NCBI GenBank assembly: GCA_028871795.1
Contig: JAGWMG010000004.1
Span: 62,001-126,000, forward strand
DNA length: 64,000 bases
Origin: Alphaproteobacteria bacterium
Lineage (GTDB): Bacteria > Pseudomonadota > Alphaproteobacteria > Micropepsales > Micropepsaceae
Direction: 5' to 3'
Position numbers and translations under genes: made by a program. The notes beneath the pieces are model-generated. The model saw nothing but the letters and a program-made list of their open reading frames with translations, had not been told where the DNA came from and did no database searches. Below, one piece after another: positions 36,780-46,338 of this stretch (positions are counted from its first letter, which is position 1; each line of letters starts with the position of its first letter).

Positions 36780-37754
36780 ATGGCAGACCGACCGTCCGAA
36801 TTTGCGCTGATCGCAAAACTTTTCGCGCCTCTGGCACAGACGCCGGGCGCGTTCGGACTTCGCGACGATGCCGCATTGCTGCCGCAATTGGCCGGCCACG
36901 ATATTGTCGTAACGACGGACGCCCTGGTCGAAGGCGTGCATTTCCGCGGCGACGATCCGCCCGCTTCAATCGCCAAGAAGGCGTTGCGCGCCAACCTGTC
37001 CGATCTCACCGCGAAAGGAGCGGAGCCGGCAGGATACTTGCTGGCGCTGTCGTTGCCGGCCCACATCGGCATAGCGTGGCTCGAAAGCTTCGCGCGCGGG
37101 CTTGAGGCCGATCAAAAGACATTCTCCGTGCCGCTGCTCGGCGGCGACACCACAGCGACGCCCGGTCCGCTGACGCTGGCGATCACCGCGCTGGGCCATG
37201 TGCCGGCGGGCACCATGATCCGCCGTGCCGGCGCGAAGGCGGGCGAGAGCGTGTACGTGAGCGGCACCGTCGGCGATGCCGGCGGCGGGCTGGCGCTGCT
37301 GAACGGAGAAGGGGCGCGCCTCGGCAAGAATCAACGAGAGGAGCTGATCGAGCGCTACCGCGTACCGAATCCGCGCCTGGCACTCGGGCTGGCCTTGCGG
37401 GGCGTGGCCAGCGCCGCGCTGGATGTTTCCGATGGTCTCGTGGGCGACCTGGGGCATATCGCGGAGGTTTCGCGGGTGCGCATCGTCGTCGAGGCGGGGC
37501 GGATTCCGGTTTCACCGGCTTTGCGCACCCTATGGGGCAGTACGCCGGAAGCGGTCGTGCGCGCGGCGACGGCGGGCGACGATTACGAGATCGCGTTTGC
37601 AGCTCCTTCGGAGCGCGCGGTCATGGACGCCGCCAAGCGTGCCGGGGTCCCCGTGACGCGCATCGGCCGGGTGGAGGAGGGCTGCGGCGTCGTTCTCACC
37701 GGCGCGGACGGGCGCGAAATCCCCGTTCCCCGTGCCGGGTTTACGCATTTTTAG
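36780..37754 (+). CDS. thiL: Thiamine-monophosphate kinase
   Basis: It phosphorylates thiamine monophosphate to the active cofactor thiamine diphosphate. The 324-aa protein has GLRDDAALL, VVTTDALVEGVHF, the glycine-rich KALRANLSDLTAKGAEP, LLGGDTTATPGPL and ALDVSDGLVGDLGHI, then GDDYEIAFA near the C-terminus. These are the ThiL/PurM metal- and ATP-binding motifs in order. It follows the nusB region as in many alphaproteobacteria. Confidence 0.95.
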   Translation: MADRPSEFALIAKLFAPLAQTPGAFGLRDDAALLPQLAGHDIVVTTDALVEGVHFRGDDPPASIAKKALRANLSDLTAKGAEPAGYLLALSLPAHIGIAWLESFARGLEADQKTFSVPLLGGDTTATPGPLTLAITALGHVPAGTMIRRAGAKAGESVYVSGTVGDAGGGLALLNGEGARLGKNQREELIERYRVPNPRLALGLALRGVASAALDVSDGLVGDLGHIAEVSRVRIVVEAGRIPVSPALRTLWGSTPEAVVRAATAGDDYEIAFAAPSERAVMDAAKRAGVPVTRIGRVEEGCGVVLTGADGREIPVPRAGFTHF

Positions 37755-37777
37755 CCACGATTTGCGAGGCTCGGGCC

Positions 37778-38335
37778 ATGCGCCGGATTCTCGCCCCCAT
37801 TCTGCTGCTCCTCTGCACGGTCGCGGCTGCCCCGGCGGCGGCTCCGAAAGAAGGGGCGCCCGGCACCAATGTCGAGATGCCGTTCCTCATAGCGCCCATG
37901 AGCAAAGACGGAAAACTGCTTGGATATGCTTACATTTCGAGCAAGACGGTGGCCTCCTCGCAATCCGCCGCCATCGCCGTGCGCGAGAAGCTCGCCTTCA
38001 TCCAGGATGCCTTCGTGCGCGATGTGAACACGCGGTCTATCAGCAAAGCGGACGATCCGACCGCCATCGACACGGCGCTGCTGAACGCCCGGCTGCTCGC
38101 CGCCGCCAAGCGAATTGTAGGCGGCGACAAGGTTGTCAGGATTGTCTTCACCGCCGCCCAATTCGCGCCGCTGCACCCCAGCGATTCCACCTTGAATCTG
38201 GCGCCGACGTCGGACAAGGCGCCCGCAACCGGCGCGGTCGCGCCTGGACCGGCTCCAGCCCCGGCCCCAAGCAATGCTCCTGCCGCTGCGCCATCCCCCG
38301 CGGCATCTAACCCGGCACAGGGCGCAACACACTAA
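37778..38335 (+). CDS. Hypothetical exported protein with a proline-rich tail
   Basis: The ATG at 37778 gives a signal peptide ([22 protein letters not shown]), a mature domain of about 110 residues ([27 protein letters not shown]) and a Pro/Ala-rich C-terminus. It probably acts in the periplasm. It lies 23 bases after thiL, so it may be co-transcribed, and upstream of hppA. I do not recognise a family; an association with membrane-bound regulators is speculative. Confidence 0.75.
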   Translation: MRRILAPILLLLCTVAAAPAAAPKEGAPGTNVEMPFLIAPMSKDGKLLGYAYISSKTVASSQSAAIAVREKLAFIQDAFVRDVNTRSISKADDPTAIDTALLNARLLAAAKRIVGGDKVVRIVFTAAQFAPLHPSDSTLNLAPTSDKAPATGAVAPGPAPAPAPSNAPAAAPSPAASNPAQGATH

Positions 38336-38459
38336 AGTTGCTTCCCCGACCCGCTTTTGGCATGTTCCGCCGCTTTCGAAGCGGCGGGCCTCCCCGCCGT
38401 GGAATTCGGCGCCGGGCGCCGTTCAACTTGGTCCAAGAGAATCGTCACGAGGGGACACC

Positions 38460-40604
38460 ATGAGCGTGGAGCTTGAACTTGTATTGGCGTGCGGCGTTCT
38501 GGCGCTGCTGTACGGCGGATGGACCGTACGCTGGGTGCTGGCAAAGAACCCCGGCAACGCCCGTATGCAGGAGATCGCCGCCGCGATCCAGGAAGGCGCT
38601 CGCGCCTATCTGAATCGCCAGTACACGACGATCGCCATCGTCGGCGCGGTCGTCTTCGCGCTCGCCTGCTATTTCCTGGGATGGCAAGTCGGCGTCGGCT
38701 ACCTGATCGGCGCGACCCTGTCGGGAGCGGCCGGTTACGTCGGCATGAACGTCTCGGTACGCGCCAATGTGCGCACGGCAGAGGCCTCGCGCCAGGGACT
38801 GGCCGCAGGGCTCACGCTCGCTTTCCGCTCCGGCGCGGTGACGGGATTGCTGGTGGCGGGTCTCGGCCTGATCGGCGTCGCCGGTTATTACGCCTTCCTC
38901 ACCTCGGGTCTCGGCCTCAGCCTGGAGGATCCCCAACAGAGCCGCGTCATCGTGGATTCGCTAGTCGGCCTGGGCTTCGGCGCCTCGCTGATCTCGATCT
39001 TCGCACGGTTGGGCGGCGGCATCTTCACCAAGGGCGCCGACGTCGGCGGCGACATGGTCGGCAAGGTCGAAGCCGGCATCCCCGAGGACGATCCGCGCAA
39101 TCCCGCCACCATCGCCGACAACGTCGGCGACAATGTCGGCGACTGCGCCGGCATGGCGGCGGATTTGTTCGAAACCTATGCGGTGACGACGGTGGCGACC
39201 ATGGTGCTCGCCTCCATCTATTTCTCGGGCGGGACCAAAGCCACCTTGATGCTGCTGCCGCTGGCCATCGCCGGCATGTGCATCATCACCTCGATCATCG
39301 GCACCTACTTCGTGCGGCTGGGGCCGAGCAAGAAGATCATGGGCGCGCTCTACAAGGGCGTCATCACCACCGGCGTATTGTCGCTGATCGGCTTGTGGCC
39401 GTTGATGAACTACCTGCTCGGCGGGATGGATAACCCGTTGCGGCCTGGAGGAACGGGTCTGACCTTCACCGGCACCCAGCTTTTCCTTTGCGGCGCGGTG
39501 GGCCTTGCCATCACCGGCGCGCTGATCTGGATCACCGAGTACTACACCGGCACCAATTTCCGCCCGGTGCAGGCGATCGCCAAGGCATCGATCACCGGCC
39601 ACGGCACCAACGTCATCCAGGGCCTCGCGGTCTCGATGGAATCCACGGCCATGCCCGCGCTCGTCATCTGCGTCGGCATCGTCGCGGCCTATACGCTGGC
39701 GGGCCTGTTCGGCATCGCCATCGCGGTGTCCACGATGCTGTCGCTGTGCGGCATGATCGTGGCGCTCGACGCCTTCGGGCCGGTCACCGACAATGCCGGC
39801 GGCATCGCCGAAATGAGCGGCCTGGAAGGCGACGTGCGCAAGACCACCGACGCGCTCGATGCGGTCGGCAACACCACCAAGGCGGTGACCAAGGGTTACG
39901 CCATCGGTTCGGCGGGGCTCGGCGCGCTGGTGCTGTTCGCGGCGTACACGGAGGATCTCAAATACTTCATCGCCCATTCCGATGCGTACACGTACTTCGC
40001 CGGTTTGAGCGCTCCGACTTTCAGTCTGGCGGACCCCTGGGTCGTCGTCGGTCTCTTCATCGGCGGGCTGCTGCCTTATCTGTTCGGCGGCATCGCCATG
40101 ACGGCGGTGGGCCGCGCGGCGGGCGCCGTGGTCGAGGAAGTGCGCCGTCAGTTCAAGGAAATGCCGGGCATTATGAAAGGGACGCAGAAGCCCGACTACG
40201 GCCGCGCGGTGGACATGCTGACCAAGGCCGCCATCCGCGAGATGCTGGTGCCGTCGCTGCTGCCGGTGTTGTCGCCGATCGTGCTCTTCTTCATCGTCGA
40301 CTTCGTTGCCGGCAAGGAGCAGGCGTTCAATGCGCTGGGCGCCATGCTGCTCGGCGTGATCGTCACCGGGCTGTTCGTCGCCATCTCGATGACGTCGGGC
40401 GGCGGCGCCTGGGACAACGCCAAGAAATGGATCGAGGACGGCCATTACGGCGGCAAGGGCTCCGACGCGCATAAGGCGGCGGTCACGGGCGACACCGTCG
40501 GCGATCCCTACAAGGATACGGCCGGCCCGGCGGTCAACCCGATGATCAAGATCACCAACATCGTGGCTCTGCTGCTGCTGGCGACGCTGGCGCATTTCGT
40601 CTGA
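38460..40604 (+). CDS. hppA: Membrane-bound proton-pumping pyrophosphatase (potassium-independent type)
   Basis: It couples pyrophosphate hydrolysis to proton export across the inner membrane. The 714-aa protein has about 16 membrane helices. The substrate loop reads [51 protein letters not shown]. The downstream coupling motif [10 protein letters not shown] has Lys where potassium-dependent enzymes have Ala, so independence of potassium is predicted. Other blocks are [18 protein letters not shown] and [10 protein letters not shown]. The start ATG at 38460 lies behind GAGGGG. Confidence 0.95.
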   Translation: MSVELELVLACGVLALLYGGWTVRWVLAKNPGNARMQEIAAAIQEGARAYLNRQYTTIAIVGAVVFALACYFLGWQVGVGYLIGATLSGAAGYVGMNVSVRANVRTAEASRQGLAAGLTLAFRSGAVTGLLVAGLGLIGVAGYYAFLTSGLGLSLEDPQQSRVIVDSLVGLGFGASLISIFARLGGGIFTKGADVGGDMVGKVEAGIPEDDPRNPATIADNVGDNVGDCAGMAADLFETYAVTTVATMVLASIYFSGGTKATLMLLPLAIAGMCIITSIIGTYFVRLGPSKKIMGALYKGVITTGVLSLIGLWPLMNYLLGGMDNPLRPGGTGLTFTGTQLFLCGAVGLAITGALIWITEYYTGTNFRPVQAIAKASITGHGTNVIQGLAVSMESTAMPALVICVGIVAAYTLAGLFGIAIAVSTMLSLCGMIVALDAFGPVTDNAGGIAEMSGLEGDVRKTTDALDAVGNTTKAVTKGYAIGSAGLGALVLFAAYTEDLKYFIAHSDAYTYFAGLSAPTFSLADPWVVVGLFIGGLLPYLFGGIAMTAVGRAAGAVVEEVRRQFKEMPGIMKGTQKPDYGRAVDMLTKAAIREMLVPSLLPVLSPIVLFFIVDFVAGKEQAFNALGAMLLGVIVTGLFVAISMTSGGGAWDNAKKWIEDGHYGGKGSDAHKAAVTGDTVGDPYKDTAGPAVNPMIKITNIVALLLLATLAHFV

Positions 40605-40620
40605 GGGGATATATTTTTGG

Positions 40621-40656
40621 CAAACGGCGAGTAGGGAAAACCCTATTCGCCGTTTG
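40621..40656. terminator. Bidirectional terminator between hppA and the BamE-like gene
   Basis: CAAACGGCGAGTAGGG pairs with CCCTATTCGCCGTTTG over 16 bases with one G-T, around AAAA. Located between two converging genes, with a T-run (ATATTTTTGG) at one side. Confidence 0.75.
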
Positions 40657-40673
40657 CTGCCGACCTGAGGCCC

Positions 40674-41147
40674 TTAGTGGCCCGGACCGCCGCCGCCACC
40701 CGGATTTTGTTCCTGCTGGTTCATGCCGCCGCCCGGCATGCCCGGCGTGGCATTGAAGAGCTGCTGCAGGAAGGTCAGTTCGCGTCCCGGCGAGGGCGTC
40801 GTGCGTGTCTCGAAGGCCACGACATGGCCGTCTTCGAGGCTGAAATGCTTGACGCCGGCGACCTTGCCGTCCTTGTCGAAATAGATCGCGAGGACATGGC
40901 GCGATTCGATGGTCGGCGTGAAAAACGCAATCTGCTTCTCGACGCTCGATATGTAATACCAAGCATCGTTGTTGAAGGTGGCTTGCACGGAAGGATCGCC
41001 CAGGCGATCTTCGACCACCGTCTTGCTGTCGGCGCCGACGGTGATGCCGGCCTCTGCGTCGGGGTCCTGCAGATAGCCGCGCTGGCTAATCACGGGCGTG
41101 CAGCCCATCAGCATCAGGCACAGCGAGCAGAGGACGAGTTTTTTCAT
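40674..41147 (-). CDS. bamE: BamE/SmpA-OmlA family outer-membrane lipoprotein
   Basis: The 157-aa protein has a lipoprotein signal (MKKLVLCSLCLMLMGC, lipobox LMGC) and the BamE domain (GYLQDPDAEAGITVGADSKTVVEDRLGDPSVQATFNNDAWYYISSVEKQIAFF), then a Gly/Pro/Gln-rich tail. BamE assists BamA in inserting barrels into the outer membrane. It diverges from the cytochrome chaperone gene, its usual neighbour in alphaproteobacteria. Confidence 0.92.
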   Translation of the reverse strand: MKKLVLCSLCLMLMGCTPVISQRGYLQDPDAEAGITVGADSKTVVEDRLGDPSVQATFNNDAWYYISSVEKQIAFFTPTIESRHVLAIYFDKDGKVAGVKHFSLEDGHVVAFETRTTPSPGRELTFLQQLFNATPGMPGGGMNQQEQNPGGGGGPGH

Positions 41148-41217
41148 GCGGCGGAATTCCCTTGTGCGGATGTGCTAGCCTTGGGATGTCTCGCTTGCAA
41201 GACCCGGAAGGCACATC

Positions 41218-41742
41218 ATGCTAAACGCTCTGCGCCGGAGCAAGGTGCGACAATCGCCGGCCGCCAGGCTTTACGCGGCTTTGGTGGCGCGGGCGCGCGA
41301 TCCTGTATTTTTCGCAAGATTCGGGGTCAAGGACAGTCTGGACGGGCGCTTCGACCTGGTGGCTCTGCACGCTTGGCTGGTCCTCGACAGGTTGACCGGT
41401 GCGGACCCCTCCGTGTCTCAGGCCTTGGTCGATGAAATCTTTGCAGCCTTCGACGCAGCGCTGCGCGAACTGGGTGCCGGCGACATCGGCATGGGAAAGC
41501 GGATCAAGAAGCTCGCCAACGCGTTTTACGGCCGGCTGCAAGCCTATAGCGGGGCCGCCGACGAGGCCGCCATGGAGGCGGCTCTGGTCCACAACCTGTA
41601 TCGCGGCGCCTTGGCCCCCGGCGCCAAAGCGGTGGCGCGGTATGCGCTGCGTGCGAAGGCACATCTTCAGGCGTGCGAGGTGGAGGCGGGTGCGATCGAT
41701 TTCGGTCCCCTGCCGGATGAGGAAGCGGCCGATGAACGATAA
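41218..41742 (+). CDS. Ubiquinol-cytochrome c chaperone family protein
   Basis: The 174-aa protein carries the CBP3/UQCC domain: ARLYAALVARARDPVFFARFGVKDSLDGRFDLVALHAWLVLDRL and IGMGKRIKKLANAFYGRLQAY. Mitochondrial relatives help assemble the cytochrome bc1 complex; the bacterial role is inferred. It overlaps the DUF177 gene by 11 bases, forming a conserved pair. Confidence 0.9.
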   Translation: MLNALRRSKVRQSPAARLYAALVARARDPVFFARFGVKDSLDGRFDLVALHAWLVLDRLTGADPSVSQALVDEIFAAFDAALRELGAGDIGMGKRIKKLANAFYGRLQAYSGAADEAAMEAALVHNLYRGALAPGAKAVARYALRAKAHLQACEVEAGAIDFGPLPDEEAADER

Positions 41743-42262
41743 GCCGGCGCCGCCCCTGCGCCACTTTTTCGACCTCGGCGATCTGTCGCTGGCCGGCAGC
41801 CGGATCGAGATTTCCGCCGACCGCGACCAGCTGGCGCGCCTGGCGCGCTGGTGCGGCGTGGAGGCCGTATCGGCCTTCGGCGCACAACTGGAGCTTCGCC
41901 GTCTGGCGCCGGCGCGGTTCGCATTCGAAGCGGAGCTGGAGGCCGATGTCGTGCAGAAATGCGTCGTGACCCTCGAACCCGTGGCCGCGCACATCGCCAG
42001 GCGTGTATCGCGCGAGCTACATTTTTCGCCGCATCCGCGCCCGCAAGGCGGCGAACTGACCTTGGCGGCTGGCGACGAAGACGTCCCCGAGGAAATCGCC
42101 AGCCTGGACTACGATCTCGCGGCACCGCTGTTGGAGGAGTTCGTCCTGTCCATCGATCCCTACCCACGCAAGCTGGGGGCGACGTTCGAGCCGCCCGCGC
42201 GAGAAGCCGAGCCTCCCGAAAGTCCGTTTGCCGTGTTGAAGAAGCTCGGCGAACAGGGCTGA
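41732..42262 (+). CDS. DUF177 (YceD) family protein
   Basis: The start ATG at 41732 lies inside the chaperone gene. The 176-aa protein matches the DUF177 pattern around VVQKCVVTLEPVAAHIARRVSRELHF and the acidic C-terminal block. In plants and bacteria relatives support 23S rRNA processing and are encoded next to rpmF, as here. The ORF-track entry is this frame extended upstream through shadow sequence. Confidence 0.88.
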   Translation: MNDKPAPPLRHFFDLGDLSLAGSRIEISADRDQLARLARWCGVEAVSAFGAQLELRRLAPARFAFEAELEADVVQKCVVTLEPVAAHIARRVSRELHFSPHPRPQGGELTLAAGDEDVPEEIASLDYDLAAPLLEEFVLSIDPYPRKLGATFEPPAREAEPPESPFAVLKKLGEQG

Positions 42263-42400
42263 ATGGCGGAAAATAGCCGTTTTTCGCGCTTGAATCCCGC
42301 GGCGGTTTCCTGTTCACTCCGCGCCTTGCTTTGCCTGCCGGTCCGGTCGCGCGCTTTCGGCGCGCGGTCCCGTCCGCGCCTTTGGAGTAGGTCTTCCGCC

Positions 42401-42583
42401 ATGGCGGTCCCCAAGAGAAAAAAGTCGCCGTCACGGCGCAATATGCGCCGGTCGCATGATCGGTTGGCGCCGGCGTCCCACAACGAATGTCCCAATTGCG
42501 GCGAACAAAAGCGCCCGCATCACATTTGCGGCGCGTGCGGCCATTACGACGGCCGGGAAGTAGCAGCCAAGGCCAAAGCCTGA
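42401..42583 (+). CDS. rpmF: 50S ribosomal protein L32
   Basis: The 60-aa ribosomal protein begins [20 protein letters not shown] and carries the zinc-binding [26 protein letters not shown]. It is preceded by DUF177 and followed by plsX, the canonical order. The upstream frame (42263-42400) is not part of it. Confidence 0.97.
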   Translation: MAVPKRKKSPSRRNMRRSHDRLAPASHNECPNCGEQKRPHHICGACGHYDGREVAAKAKA

Positions 42584-42632
42584 TCGGAACGGCGAAAAGC
42601 TCCGGCATTCTCTCTGAGGGGCAGTTGCGATC

Positions 42633-43676
42633 GTGTCCCGCGAATTGACGGTTTCCATAGACGCGATGGGCGGCGACGCCGGCCCGTCCGTGATCGTCTC
42701 CGCGCTCGCCCGCTCGGTGCAGCGCCACCCGAAAGTGAAGTTCATTCTGCACGGCGACGAGCCGATGCTCGAAAAGCTGCTGGGGAAGCGCCGCGCCAGA
42801 TTCGCCAACCGCGTCGCCGTGCGGCACGCGGCGGCATACGTGCGCATGGACGAGAAGCCAAGCCTGGCGCTTCGCCGCGGACGCAACACCAGCATGTGGC
42901 GCGCCATCGAATCCGTTAAGAACGGCGACGCCGAAGTCGTGGTGTCCGCCGGCAACACCGGCGCCTTGATGGCCATGTCGATGTACCAGCTCGGGGTCAT
43001 CGACGGCATCTCGCGGCCGGCAATCGCGGGCTTGTGGCCGACCAAGCGGGGACAGTGCGTGGTTCTCGACATTGGCGCCAATATCGAATGCGACGCCGAC
43101 CAGCTCGTCGATTTTGCGGTGATGGGCGAAGCCTTCGCGCGCGCCGTGCTCGGAATCCAGCGTCCGACGGTGGGCTTGCTCAACGTCGGATCGGAAGAGG
43201 TCAAGGGCCACGACGCGGTGAAGGGTGCCGCCCAATTGCTGCGCAATGCGTCGCTGCCCATGGAATTCGTGGGGTTCATCGAGGGAGACGATATTGCCGA
43301 GGGCACCGTCGACGTGGTCGTGACCGACGGCTTCACCGGCAATATCGCGCTCAAGACGGCCGAAGGAACGGCCAAGCTGGTCATCAGCTATCTGCGCAGC
43401 GCGCTGAAGCGCTCGCTTCTCTCGCGGCTGGGCGCGTTCCTGGCGAGCGGGGCGCTGAAGGCGCTGCGCCGCAAGCTCGATCCGCGGGCGTCCAACGGCG
43501 GCATGTTCCTCGGTCTCAACGGCGTCGTGGTGAAGAGCCACGGCGGAACCGACGCGCTCGGATTCGCCAGCGCCACCGACATGGCCATCGGCATGGCCGA
43601 AGGTGCGGTCAACAAAAGCATCATCGCGGACAGGGCCGGTGTGCAGCAGACAAGCCGGGAGGCGGCCGCCAGGTGA
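42633..43676 (+). CDS. plsX: Phosphate acyltransferase PlsX
   Basis: It makes acyl-phosphate from acyl-ACP for phospholipid synthesis at the membrane. The 347-aa protein starts at GTG after GAGGGG and has [16 protein letters not shown]-like ([16 protein letters not shown]), [89 protein letters not shown] and [25 protein letters not shown]. It overlaps fabH as GTGA. Confidence 0.96.
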   Translation: MSRELTVSIDAMGGDAGPSVIVSALARSVQRHPKVKFILHGDEPMLEKLLGKRRARFANRVAVRHAAAYVRMDEKPSLALRRGRNTSMWRAIESVKNGDAEVVVSAGNTGALMAMSMYQLGVIDGISRPAIAGLWPTKRGQCVVLDIGANIECDADQLVDFAVMGEAFARAVLGIQRPTVGLLNVGSEEVKGHDAVKGAAQLLRNASLPMEFVGFIEGDDIAEGTVDVVVTDGFTGNIALKTAEGTAKLVISYLRSALKRSLLSRLGAFLASGALKALRRKLDPRASNGGMFLGLNGVVVKSHGGTDALGFASATDMAIGMAEGAVNKSIIADRAGVQQTSREAAAR

Positions 43677-44644
43677 TCCGTTCGCATGTCATCGGTTGCG
43701 GCGCGTATCTGCCCAAGGCCGTTCTCACCAACCACGACCTTGCCAAGCGCGTGGACACCAGCGACGACTGGATCGTCGCACGCACCGGAATACGCGAACG
43801 GCGCGTCGCCGGGCCCGGCGAAAAGACGTCCGATCTGGCGTTCGAAGCCGCCCATGCGGCGCTGGCAGGCGCGGGGTTGGCGGCCGACGATCTCGATCTC
43901 GTTGTCTGCGCCACCACGACGCCGGACGAGACCTTTCCTTCCGTCGCCACCAAGATTCAGATGCGGCTGGGGATGACGCGCGGAGCCGCGTTCGACGTCC
44001 AGGCCGTGTGCTCCGGCTTCATTTACGGTCTGGCCGTCGCCGACAATTTCATCCGCTGCGGACAGGCGCGAACCGTTCTGCTGATCGGCGCGGAGTGCAT
44101 GACCCGGCTGCTCGACTGGAACGACCGCACGACCTGCGTGCTGTTCGGAGACGGGGCGGGAGCGGTCGTACTGAAAGCGGCAAAGGGGTCGGGCGGCAAC
44201 GAGGACCGGGGCGTCCTCAACACCAAGCTGTTCTCGGACGGCAGGCTGCACGACATGCTTTATGTGGACGGCGGTCCTTCCTCCACCCAGACGACCGGTC
44301 ATCTCAGGATGCACGGCAAGGAAGTCTTCCGCCACGCGGTGACCAATATCGCAGCCTCGATCGTGGCTTCCCTGGACCACGCCGGGCTCAGGGTCGCCGA
44401 CATCGACTGGTTCGTGCCGCACCAGGCGAATCAACGCATCCTCGACGGAACTTCGAAAAAGCTGGGGATTCCCCACGAAAAGGTGGTCTCGACGGTGGCG
44501 CTGCACGGCAACACCTCGGCGGCGTCCGTGCCCCTGGCCCTGGCCACGGCGGTCGGCGACGGCCGGATAAAGCGCGGTGATCTTGTCCTCCTGGAGGCGA
44601 TGGGCGGCGGCATTACCTGGGGCGCGGCCCTGCTGCGCTGGTAG
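43673..44644 (+). CDS. fabH: Beta-ketoacyl-ACP synthase III
   Basis: It starts fatty acid synthesis by condensing acetyl-CoA with malonyl-ACP. The GTG at 43673 overlaps the plsX stop, giving 323 aa. Catalytic residues are visible: Cys in [13 protein letters not shown], His in [15 protein letters not shown], and Asn in [15 protein letters not shown]. The N-terminus [18 protein letters not shown] and [15 protein letters not shown] are typical. Confidence 0.97.
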   Translation: MIRSHVIGCGAYLPKAVLTNHDLAKRVDTSDDWIVARTGIRERRVAGPGEKTSDLAFEAAHAALAGAGLAADDLDLVVCATTTPDETFPSVATKIQMRLGMTRGAAFDVQAVCSGFIYGLAVADNFIRCGQARTVLLIGAECMTRLLDWNDRTTCVLFGDGAGAVVLKAAKGSGGNEDRGVLNTKLFSDGRLHDMLYVDGGPSSTQTTGHLRMHGKEVFRHAVTNIAASIVASLDHAGLRVADIDWFVPHQANQRILDGTSKKLGIPHEKVVSTVALHGNTSAASVPLALATAVGDGRIKRGDLVLLEAMGGGITWGAALLRW

Positions 44645-44738
44645 CCAATCTCAGCAGCATCGCCTATCCCTTTGATGTTGACGGCAAATCCCCAATGCTA
44701 ATAGGGTTGCGCCATCACGAGGGAGTCGTTTGACGACC

Positions 44739-45059
44739 ATGACCAGCAGCACGCTGACCCGCGCCGACCTGACAGAGGCCGTGTTCCAAGCCGTCGGCCT
44801 CTCGCGCAACGAATCCGCACAGATGGTCGAGGATATTCTGGAAGAGCTGTGCTCCGCGCTTGCCCGCGGCGAAACGGTGAAGCTCTCCTCGTTCGGCACC
44901 TTTGCCGTGCGGCAGAAATCGCAACGCATGGGCCGCAACCCGAAGACCGGCGACGAAGTTCCGATTGCGCCGCGCCGCGTGCTCGTGTTCCGCCCGAGCC
45001 ATGTGCTGAAGGCGGTCATCAACGGCCAGACGCCGCCCGTCGGCGCGGAAGCGGATTAG
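44739..45059 (+). CDS. ihfA: Integration host factor alpha subunit
   Basis: The 106-aa HU/IHF-fold protein begins [37 protein letters not shown] and carries the DNA-binding arm [40 protein letters not shown] bends DNA at promoters and attachment sites. The ATG at 44739 is chosen; a TTG three codons upstream is closer to the GGGAG and could be the real start. It precedes merR by six bases. Confidence 0.94.
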   Translation: MTSSTLTRADLTEAVFQAVGLSRNESAQMVEDILEELCSALARGETVKLSSFGTFAVRQKSQRMGRNPKTGDEVPIAPRRVLVFRPSHVLKAVINGQTPPVGAEAD

Positions 45060-45065
45060 GCCGCG

Positions 45066-45557
45066 ATGCTCCTCGGCGCTGCGCAGCTTGCCGTACGCAC
45101 GAAATCGCCCGAAGCCTTCCGCACGATCAGCGAGGTCGCCGGCGAGCTGGACGTGCCGCAGCACGTCCTGCGTTTCTGGGAGAGCCGCTTCGCGCAGGTG
45201 CGCCCGGTCAAACGCGCGGGCGGGCGGCGCTACTATAGGCCCGAAGACGTCGATCTGCTGCGCGGCATCCGCGCGCTGCTGTATTCCGAAGGCTACACGA
45301 TCAAGGGCGTACAGAAGGTATTGCGCGAGCGCGGCTTGCGCTTCGTGGCCGAGGTCGGCCGCGGCGAAACCGTCGCCGAGTCCGCCGTTGCCGAGCCGGA
45401 GATGGCGGAGCGGTTCGCCGCGCGTGTCGTGCGCCTCGACCGCGACACGCCGCAAACGCTGGCGGAAGAAGAGCGCGTGAAGCTGGAAATCCTCTTGGCC
45501 GAACTCTTGCGCTTGAAAAGCCGCCTGCAAGCCGCGCAGCGCGTAAGCGGCGGTTAG
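45066..45557 (+). CDS. MerR-family regulator linked to ihfA
   Basis: The 163-aa protein has a MerR winged helix ([73 protein letters not shown]) and a variable C-terminus ending in a coiled helix. No metal-binding Cys pair is seen, so it is not a metal sensor. The ihfA-merR pair is conserved in alphaproteobacteria, where the regulator has no defined role that I can name. Confidence 0.9.
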   Translation: MLLGAAQLAVRTKSPEAFRTISEVAGELDVPQHVLRFWESRFAQVRPVKRAGGRRYYRPEDVDLLRGIRALLYSEGYTIKGVQKVLRERGLRFVAEVGRGETVAESAVAEPEMAERFAARVVRLDRDTPQTLAEEERVKLEILLAELLRLKSRLQAAQRVSGG

Positions 45558-45649
45558 CCTGCGCCTCGTCGATTACGCCTACCGCTGCGGCGGGAATTTC
45601 TAATAGGCTTTGCGCGAATTGCCGGAACAGGCGCCAGAGTGAGGATGTC

Positions 45650-45883
45650 ATGCATCGGAAATGGTTTCGCAGAATTGGCCTATTATATGTGCCGATCAGC
45701 GTCATGGGGTGAGCTTTAACGCTTTTGACCGGCTTCATTGCCGTTCGCACGTTCCTGATGGTGGATCAGCATTCGCACTCGGCAAGCGACACTCTGATCG
45801 GAGCCGTTCCAATTATCGCCGTCCTGTTTCTCCTTCTTTGGGTCGTTGCGACGCGCTCTGCGCACTCTGGAAACTCGGATTAG
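45650..45883 (+). pseudogene. Two-helix small membrane protein interrupted by an in-frame TGA
   Basis: Reading from ATG 45650 gives 20 codons (MHRKWFRRIGLLYVPISVMG), a TGA at 45710-45712, and then 56 further codons in the same frame. The later part is clearly membrane protein: LTLLTGFIAVRTFLMVD, then TLIGAVPIIAVLFLLLWVVATRS. Joined across the TGA it resembles a small conserved membrane protein in which I recall Trp following the VMG position, so TGG to TGA is the simplest change. The ORF track missed it. It is either a recent nonsense allele, a sequencing error or a read-through case. Confidence 0.6.
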
Positions 45884-45992
45884 GCCGCTGCGGGCGATCC
45901 GGCTCGGTTGCTGTTCGCTAACGCGCCCACTATAGTCCGCCGCCCTTGGCGACAGCCTTGGATATACCCCTGGCGGCCCAGCCGCCGAACGT

Positions 45993-46070
45993 CGGAGCGT
46001 GGCGCAGCCTGGTTAGCGCACCTGTCTGGGGGACAGGGGGTCGGTGGTTCAAATCCACTCGCTCCGACCA
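45993..46070 (+). tRNA. tRNA-Pro (anticodon GGG)
   Basis: CGGAGCG acceptor, D-arm GCGCAGCCTGGTTAGCGC, anticodon stem CCTGT/ACAGG around loop CTGGGGG (anticodon GGG), T-loop TTCAAAT, closing CGCTCCG, discriminator A and encoded CCA. A GCGCTCGCTGCGCGAGC hairpin follows and may end the transcript. Confidence 0.97.
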
Positions 46071-46338
46071 CCCTGCGCTCGCTGCGCGAGCTTCGGGTGG
46101 CAAGCCAGCCGTCTTCGAGCTTCGGCTTGGCGAGATGACCGCCTCCCTTGACTTTCCGGTAACCTTCCCCCTATACGCTGCCATCCTCGCGATTTGCACG
46201 ACGCGCACTTGGTGCCTGTCATCGCGGGATTACTCGAAACAATCCGTTTTTTCCGAACGTGCATGGGAAGCGGCAACACGCCGTACCCGCGCGTCCGAAA
46301 CGGCCGCCCGATTTGTTGGCGTATTAAAGGAATATTTA

